Assembly (NCBI GenBank): GCA_028752905.1
Contig: JAQNBH010000002.1
Span: 18,508,430 to 18,572,429 of the forward strand
DNA length: 64,000 bases
Source of the DNA: Cladorhizidae sp. MBARI D1340-BT2
Lineage: Eukaryota > Porifera > Demospongiae > Poecilosclerida > Cladorhizidae
Direction: 5' to 3'
The position numbers and the translations under genes are program-made. Each line of letters opens with the position of its first letter. The stretch's first letter is position 1. The notes beneath the pieces were generated by a model, which worked only from the letters and a program-made list of their open reading frames with translations, did not search any database and was not told the origin of the DNA. Below, piece after piece: positions 58,816 to 64,000 of the stretch.

Positions 58816-58854
<39 letters not shown>

Positions 58855-58900
58855 TAATTTTTTATCATTATTATTATTATTATTAATTATCATCATTAGC
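58701..58900. repeat. (ATT)n microsatellite
   Basis: ATT runs at 58728-58790 and 58820-58885 broken by T-rich interruptions. Poly-Ile/Leu frames are artefacts. Confidence 0.9.
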
Positions 58901-59452
58901 AACAGCGTATATATATACCTATAATTTAGTTTATTTTTGCTTGCTCTCTTCTTGTGGCAAGCGGTTCTAGATTCCTGCTGTCACCAAATGTCTCCCTGGC
59001 CAAGCTCAGAACTGTATAACCACTCCCATAATAAATTCCAAGCCCAATACAAATACAACCATTGCCTGCAAGGATATTTTCAGATATACCATGCATCACA
59101 TGGAATGGTGATCTTTACCAGATGCAAGTTCCTAACTCATCGAAGGGGCCAAGGTGCAAAAAAAATTATAAGTTTTTAGAGCTAACAAGCCAAAAACATT
59201 ACTTGGGAAGCCATGTCCTGTAAACAGTAAGCCATGAGTGCATTATAGGGTGTTTTTTAATTGATGGATTGATCCTTAGGATGGGGGGAGGGGGGGGGGG
59301 GGGAAAGAGAGGATCATTACGAAGTGCAGGTCAATTCAGCATGGAGATGGTTAGCAGTGGAAGTGGTGTTTTCAACCATGCACTTGCTACATTACCTCAA
59401 ACCTTTCAATGGCCTTCCTTCACTATGTGTGTTAGTAAACCAGGCAGATATA
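58901..59452. other. Intron spacer
   Basis: Unique DNA with a G-run at 59283-59303. Confidence 0.4.
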
Positions 59453-59786
59453 CATCACACACACACACACAATCATATTCACACACACACACACACACAC
59501 ACCAATACATACACACACACACACATACATACACATATACCGTACGTAGATAATTAGCACAACGCACACACACATACATGCACGCACACATACACACACT
59601 CGAACATAAAACATTTCGCACAACGCACACACACATACACGCATGCGCACATACACACACTCGAACATAAAACATTTCGCACAACGCACACACACATACA
59701 TGCACGCACACATACACACACTCGAACATAAAACACTCACACACACACTGTACATAATTACACACGCACACACACACACACACATT
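59453..59786. repeat. (CA)n tract with a 61-62 bp triplication
   Basis: CA-rich throughout. CACTCGAACATAAAACATTT plus CGCACAACGCACACACACAT recurs three times (about 59598, 59660, 59720). It abuts the donor site of the exon at 59793. Confidence 0.9.
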
Positions 59787-59792
59787 ATGTAC

Positions 59793-59911
59793 CTCTGTAG
59801 TTCCTCTCTGAGTATTCTCATGTCTGCCTTGTACTTATCTCTCTCTCTGGCCACCTCACTGCAGGAGTTGGCCATGTCCTGGTACTGCTGGAACAAGACG
59901 TGCAGTTGAGC
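59793..59911 (-). CDS. Coiled-coil protein gene, second visible exon
   Basis: Acceptor CTTCTAG is followed by GCTCAACTGCA. The exon gives 39 codons plus two bases (AQLHVLFQQYQDMANSCSEV at its start, then an Arg/Lys/Glu-rich stretch) and ends at CAGAG before donor GTACAT, phase 2. The heptad pattern continues that of the preceding exon. Immediately inside the downstream intron lies a (CA/GT)n tract, so the donor directly abuts a microsatellite. The upstream intron (59912-60916) is mostly a 31 bp minisatellite. Confidence 0.75.
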
Positions 59912-60002
59912 CTAGAAGAGAAGCACATACCAATATAATTGCCAAACATTGCAGTATGCCTGGACTTACTACTCGCAACCAGGCACAACTTCTTCTTACT
60001 CA

Positions 60003-60868
60003 ACATGAGCACAAGCTAACTTCTTGCTACTCAACATGAGCACAAGCTAACTTCTTGCTACTCAACATGAGCACAAGTAAACTTCTTGCTACTCAACATG
60101 AGCACAAGCTAACTTCTTGCTACTCAACATGAGCACAAGCTAACTTCTTGCTACTCAACATGAGCACAAGTAAACTTCTTGCTACTCAACATGAGCACAA
60201 GCTAACTTCTTGCTACTCAACATGAGCACAAGCTAACTTCTTGCTACTCAACATGAGCACAAGTAAACTTCTTGCTACTCAACATGAGCACAAGTAAACT
60301 TCTTGCTACTCAACATGAGCACAAGCTAACTTCTTGCTACTCAACATGAGCACAAGCTAACTTCTTGCTACTCAACATGAGCACAAGTAAACTTCTTGCT
60401 ACTCAACATGAGCACAAGTAAACTTCTTGCTACTCAACATGAGCACAAATAAACTTCTTGCTACTCAACATGAGCACAAGTAAACTTCTTGCTACTCAAC
60501 ATGAGCACAAGCAAACTTCTTGCTACTCAACATGAGCACAAGTAAACTTCTTGCTACTCAACACGAGCACAAGTAAACTTCTTGCTACTCAACATGAGCA
60601 CAAGTAAACTTCTTGCTACTCAACATGAGCACAAGCTAACTTCTTGCTACTCAACATGAGCACAAGTAAACTTCTTGCTACTCAACATGAGCACAAGCAA
60701 ACTTCTTGCTACTCAACATGAGCACAAGTAAACTTCTTGCTACTCAACACGAGCACAAGTAAACTTCTTGCTACTCAACATGAGCACAAGTAAACTTCTT
60801 GCTACTCAACATGAGCACAAGTAAACTTCTTTCTACTCAACATGAGCACAAGTAAACTTCTTGCTACC
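60003..60868. repeat. 31 bp intronic minisatellite, about 28 copies
   Basis: Unit ACTTCTTGCTACTCAACATG plus AGCACAAGTAA, with AGCTA/AGTAA/AGCAA variants, filling most of the intron between exons 59793-59911 and 60917-61057. Confidence 0.95.
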
Positions 60869-60916
60869 CAACAGTAGATTGTGAGACAAGGTAATCTGAG
60901 CATTGCTCTAGTCTAC

Positions 60917-61057
60917 CTGGGCCATCTCGTAGTCGTCGAATGCTCTGTCCCTCTCCAGCTCCATGGTCTCGGACACTCGGGACTGGGTCTCCAGGGAGAG
61001 TCTGAGCTGGTCCAGGTTTGCCTTGTTCACTTTGCTGCTGATCTTCTTCCCCTTCAG
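60917..61057 (-). CDS. Coiled-coil protein gene, first exon visible in the window (5' part beyond it)
   Basis: First visible exon of a minus-strand gene. On the minus strand it follows a pyrimidine-rich acceptor ending TTTCAG and ends at CAG before the donor GTAGAC, so both ends are phase 0 and it gives 47 residues (begins LKGKKISSKVNKANLDQL). The protein is rich in Leu, Glu, Arg and Gln with heptad-like spacing, which suggests a coiled coil. Base composition is clearly more GC-rich than the flanking DNA, as expected of coding sequence. Joined to the four downstream exons it makes a 1,062 bp open frame of 353 residues plus stop with every junction in phase. No upstream exon was found between 61.06 and 64 kb, so the start lies to the right of the window. 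I do not recognise the family; MCC-like or DLG5-like coiled-coil scaffolds were considered, but no diagnostic motif supports either. Confidence 0.75.
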
Positions 61058-61089
61058 CTGAAAGAGGATACGTTCTGTATTATTATATC

Positions 61090-61091
61090 GC

Positions 61092-61132
<41 letters not shown>

Positions 61133-61282
61133 CTTGTTGTTGTTGTAGTAATAGCATTAGTAGTTATTCTATTATTATTACAGGAATTATTATCATTATC
61201 ATTATTATTGTTCTTTTTGATAGCACCACCACTAAATAATAATAATAATAATAATAACAATAACAATAACGATAACAATAAT

Positions 61283-61363
<81 letters not shown>

Positions 61364-61462
61364 TTTAAAAAATTAAAAGAAAAATAATAATAGTTAATAA
61401 TAATAATAATAAATAATAACAACAACAATAAAATAAAAAAATAAAAAAATAATAAAAAATAA

Positions 61463-61504
<42 letters not shown>

Positions 61505-61565
61505 TAATAATGATTATAATAGTTAGATGTAATAACAATAATAAGAACAACAACAACAAAAACAA
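61090..61565. repeat. Trinucleotide microsatellites (AGT)n and (AAT)n
   Basis: AGT run at 61092-61131, then mixed, then long AAT runs at 61236-61360 and 61460-61500. Directly upstream of the first visible exon, in its preceding intron. Confidence 0.95.
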
Positions 61566-61794
61566 TACTATTTAATAACAAGTTAAAGGAGGTAGCTGGG
61601 TCACTTTCACTTTAGAAACCATGCATGGGTGGGTCCTTACTATGAGTAGTTGGCACTTGCATAATAAAAATGGCACATAAACTAAATGATATTTTGCTCC
61701 AGTATTAGTGCAAGTGCATACCCTGCGGGGGCATAGGGAGCACAGAATACCAAGTGTAGCATGTGCTGGAGGGCTACAAAAATCTCAAGTATGT
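61566..61794. other. Spacer
   Basis: Unique sequence, nothing recognised. Confidence 0.4.
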
Positions 61795-62312
61795 GAATGG
61801 TCAATTAATAAATAATTAATGAACAAGTAATAAATGAATTAATAATTAATTAATAAACAAGTAATAGATGATTAAGGAATGAATGAATAAGTATGTGAAT
61901 GATGTGAATGAGCAATAAGTAATTAATAAATAATTATTAAACAAGTAATAGATGATTAACAAATGAATGAATAAGTATGTGAATGAGCAATAAGTAATTA
62001 ATAAATAATTATTAAACAAGTAATAGATGATTAAGGAATGAATGAATGAATAAGTATATGAATGAGCAATAAGTAATTAATAAATAATTAATAAACAAGT
62101 ATAATAGATTATTAAATAATGAATGAATTAAGTAAGTGAATGGGCAATAAATGGGCAATAAGTAATAAACAAGTAATAGATGATTAACGAATGAATGAAT
62201 AAGTATGTGAATGAGTAATAAGTGTGAATGAGTAATAAGTAATTAATAAATAATTAATAAACAAGTAGTAGATTATTAAAGAATGAATGAATAAGTATGT
62301 CAATAAATAATA
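61795..62312. repeat. AT-rich minisatellite of about 75 bp, 7 degenerate copies
   Basis: Units built of AACAAGTAATAGATGATTAA, GAATGAATGAATAAGTATGT and GAGCAATAAGTAATTAATAA with variable length. Confidence 0.85.
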
Positions 62313-62324
62313 TATTACATTGAC

Positions 62325-62415
62325 TTAATGAAGAAGGCTAGAGCATCTAGTCCAAATGTTGATAGTAAATTTCAAGTTGATTATGAGAAAGTATGTTATG
62401 TTGAGAGTTTATCTA
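62325..62415 (+). repeat. Dispersed hairpin repeat, copy E (diverged)
   Basis: Reads GAAGAAGGCTAGAGCATCTA, GTCCAAATGTTGATAG, TTTCAAGTTGATTATGAGAA and GTTATGTTGAGAGTT. The hairpin stem is kept, and the GAAAC box is changed to CAAAT. Confidence 0.65.
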
Positions 62416-62699
62416 AGACAACGCTAAGATAAACAAACTAGAATATTTTACAAACATTGAATTTACCCGGGGTTTGTTTTTTTTTTTGTCTTAAGACGTT
62501 TCCACAGTGCAGGTGACCAGTTACCAATTTAAATGATCATGATTTTTTTTGGAGTGATTTTAATTGGCAAAGGGTCATTTAGCTGGTGACGGTCGGCATG
62601 GGTACAGCTTGCTTCCTTACTTTTTTAACAGGCCAATCAGATTGAATCTTAAATACTTTTTTTAACACCTTGTCTTCGTTTTTTTAAATTTTATTTAAA
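62416..62699. other. Unique spacer
   Basis: AT-rich, with T runs. Nothing recognised. Confidence 0.4.
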
Positions 62700-63010
62700 T
62701 TCTTTAGCTCAGTTCTTTAGCTCAGTGGTGAAGGGTGATACCAAGTGTGAGCCTCGAGATCTCCGGGGCATTCAAACATTCTCCGGCTGGATCGTTGTTG
62801 TTGTCCAGTACACAAAAATCAGCACATGTTATATCTATGACTGTGTCCCATGCAAGATGAACTGCAGCCTCTTCCAAGAACTTGGTAAGCATTATTCCTG
62901 ATGAAGGCTGGAGCATCTAGTTGAAGCATCGAGAGAGTAAGATCTCAAGTTGACTATTGAGAAGGTGATTCTAATTTCGTTGTGTCAACCGAGAGTTCAT
63001 TGAGGCTTGA
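62700..63010 (+). repeat. Possible tRNA-derived SINE ending in hairpin repeat copy F
   Basis: The 3' part (62889-63005) is a clear family member (ATTATTCCTGATGAAGGCTG, GAGCATCTAGTTGAAGCATC, then GTGTCAACCGAGAGTTCATT). About 180 bp upstream, TTTAGCTCAGTGGT (62711) fits a Pol III A box, and GGGGCATTCAAACATTC (about 62765) is a weak B-box candidate some 55 bp on. Together they suggest a SINE with a tRNA-like head. The head is not seen at the other copies, so the join is unproven. An overlapping 64-codon minus-strand frame (62722-62916) has no recognised content. Confidence 0.4.
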
Positions 63011-63734
63011 TAAGAGTTGCAAGGGAGAACTCCACCAACCCAACAGCAGAACTGAGCGCTGGGTCACTCACTCTGTTTGTGATGCAGTCACATGCGATCT
63101 CTATTCAACTGTGATAATAATGAGCACATCTCTTCTACAACAAGCACTGCCCAAACGTTTTCTCTGCAACCGAGAAACAAATAAGTCCCCACAAGGCATT
63201 GAAACTTGGCACAAACAGACCCATTGTGCTATGAAGTTTTGTGAGGGAAAGACAAAAGATAGATAGTTAGATTCCTTGAAGGTGAATTTCTTCACAATTC
63301 TATGGCTTTGGGTTGTTGTTGTTGTTGTTGTTTGTTTTTAACCCCATTAGTGAGGGGTTAAAGGCTCGCTTGGAGTTTCCTAGGAACTATATATATATAT
63401 GACGATGCAAAACCGGCTGAACCACCAATAAGAAGCTGGCCAACATGAACTTTAGCTAGGCAATGATTAAAATATTAGATGAAGGAGTTAAACAGGTGGG
63501 AAATGCAGTTAATACGGTAGGATTAATACGGTAATACTTGCATTTTCTTATCTACACTGTGCTAATTGTCTTTATGTTGCCCCTGTGTAGTGCTTTTACA
63601 ACTGATGATCATTACCTTTTAACAGGTCCACAAGTGCATCATCCCGAACGCTACTACATTCTGTTAACACTGAATATTCTCTATAGCTTAATGTATAGCA
63701 TCTAGTACACTACATGAAGTATCTATATACTGCA
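63011..63734. other. No gene recognised
   Basis: A (GTT)n run at 63314-63330 and short frames on both strands without recognised domains. Confidence 0.4.
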
Positions 63735-64000
63735 GGAAGTGTCTAATATGCTGCACAGGAAGTGTCTATGCTGCAGGAAGTGTCTAATACGCTACAGGAA
63801 GTGTCTATGCTGCAGGAAGTGTCTAATACGCTACAGGAAGTGTCTATGCTGCAGGAAGTGTCTAATACGCTACAGGAAGTGTCTAGGCTGCAGGAAGTAT
63901 CTAATATGCTGCACAGGAAGTGTCTAATATGCTGCAGGAAGTGTCTAGTATGCTACAGGAAGTGTCTATGCTGCAGGAAGTGTCTATTTTGTTGTAGGAA
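63735..64000. repeat. About 18-21 bp minisatellite, continuing past the window edge
   Basis: Alternating units ATGCTGCAGGAAGTGTCTA and ATACGCTACAGGAAGTGTCT, about 13 copies in view. Confidence 0.9.

Noticed and set aside
59406..59909. Cys/Val-rich frames on the minus strand and His/Thr-rich frames on the plus strand
   Set aside because: Translation of the (CA)n tract next to a true exon.
47039..61057. Identification of the coiled-coil gene as MCC or DLG5
   Set aside because: Only general coil and Ser-rich features are shared; no diagnostic block could be matched.
62722..62916. 64-codon minus-strand frame as an upstream exon of the coiled-coil gene
   Set aside because: No acceptor/donor pair in phase, and it overlaps the putative SINE.

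Overview
The window is animal nuclear DNA. One spliced gene with GT-AG introns is visible, together with relics of eukaryotic transposon families (hAT, Harbinger-like DDE, a non-LTR element, TIR MITEs, a SINE-like family) and a very large load of minisatellites. The repeat style and the mix of relics suit a marine invertebrate such as a sponge, but nothing here fixes the species. Bacterial-style signals (operons, ribosome binding sites, CRISPR) are absent.

Roughly half of the 64 kb is tandem repeat, from trinucleotide runs to a 9.3 kb array. Main arrays: 26 bp units (4.88-8.30 kb), 19 bp (9.9-10.9), 28 bp (11.5-13.3), 43 bp (14.3-14.75), 76/80 bp (14.9-24.2, with a 1,620 bp higher-order duplication), 36 bp (25.2-29.0), 60 bp (29.6-30.0), 30 bp (31.2-31.75), 82 bp (31.8-32.45), 118 bp (33.05-33.4), 74 bp (33.85-35.43), 41 bp (36.65-37.27), 28 and 42 bp (38.7-39.4), 24 bp (40.8-41.8), 29 bp (42.3-42.9), 69/72 bp (44.6-45.55), 52 bp (53.1-54.2), 63 bp (57.7-58.1) and 31 bp (60.0-60.87). 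Nearly all the long open frames in the window are by-products of these arrays.

The only convincing host gene is on the minus strand between 61057 and 47039. It has five exons with compatible phases, together encoding the last 353 residues of a coiled-coil and Ser-rich protein whose 5' exons lie beyond the right edge. I do not recognise its family. Its 8 kb third intron holds a degenerate hAT transposon (48790-52630) that is itself interrupted by a 781 bp TIR element. All four introns contain tandem or simple repeats.

Transposon relics and arrays are linked. The 74 bp and 118 bp arrays are expansions of two parts of one Harbinger-like transposase relic. The 43 bp array starts in the coding sequence of a second hAT relic. 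The 82 bp array looks like a multiplied pogo-type terminus. The 52 bp array sits in a dispersed repeat whose unexpanded relative lies at 46.25-46.43 kb. Six copies of a dispersed repeat carry a hairpin flanked by CTGATGA and GAAAC boxes that resembles a hammerhead ribozyme core. These are the observations most worth following up.
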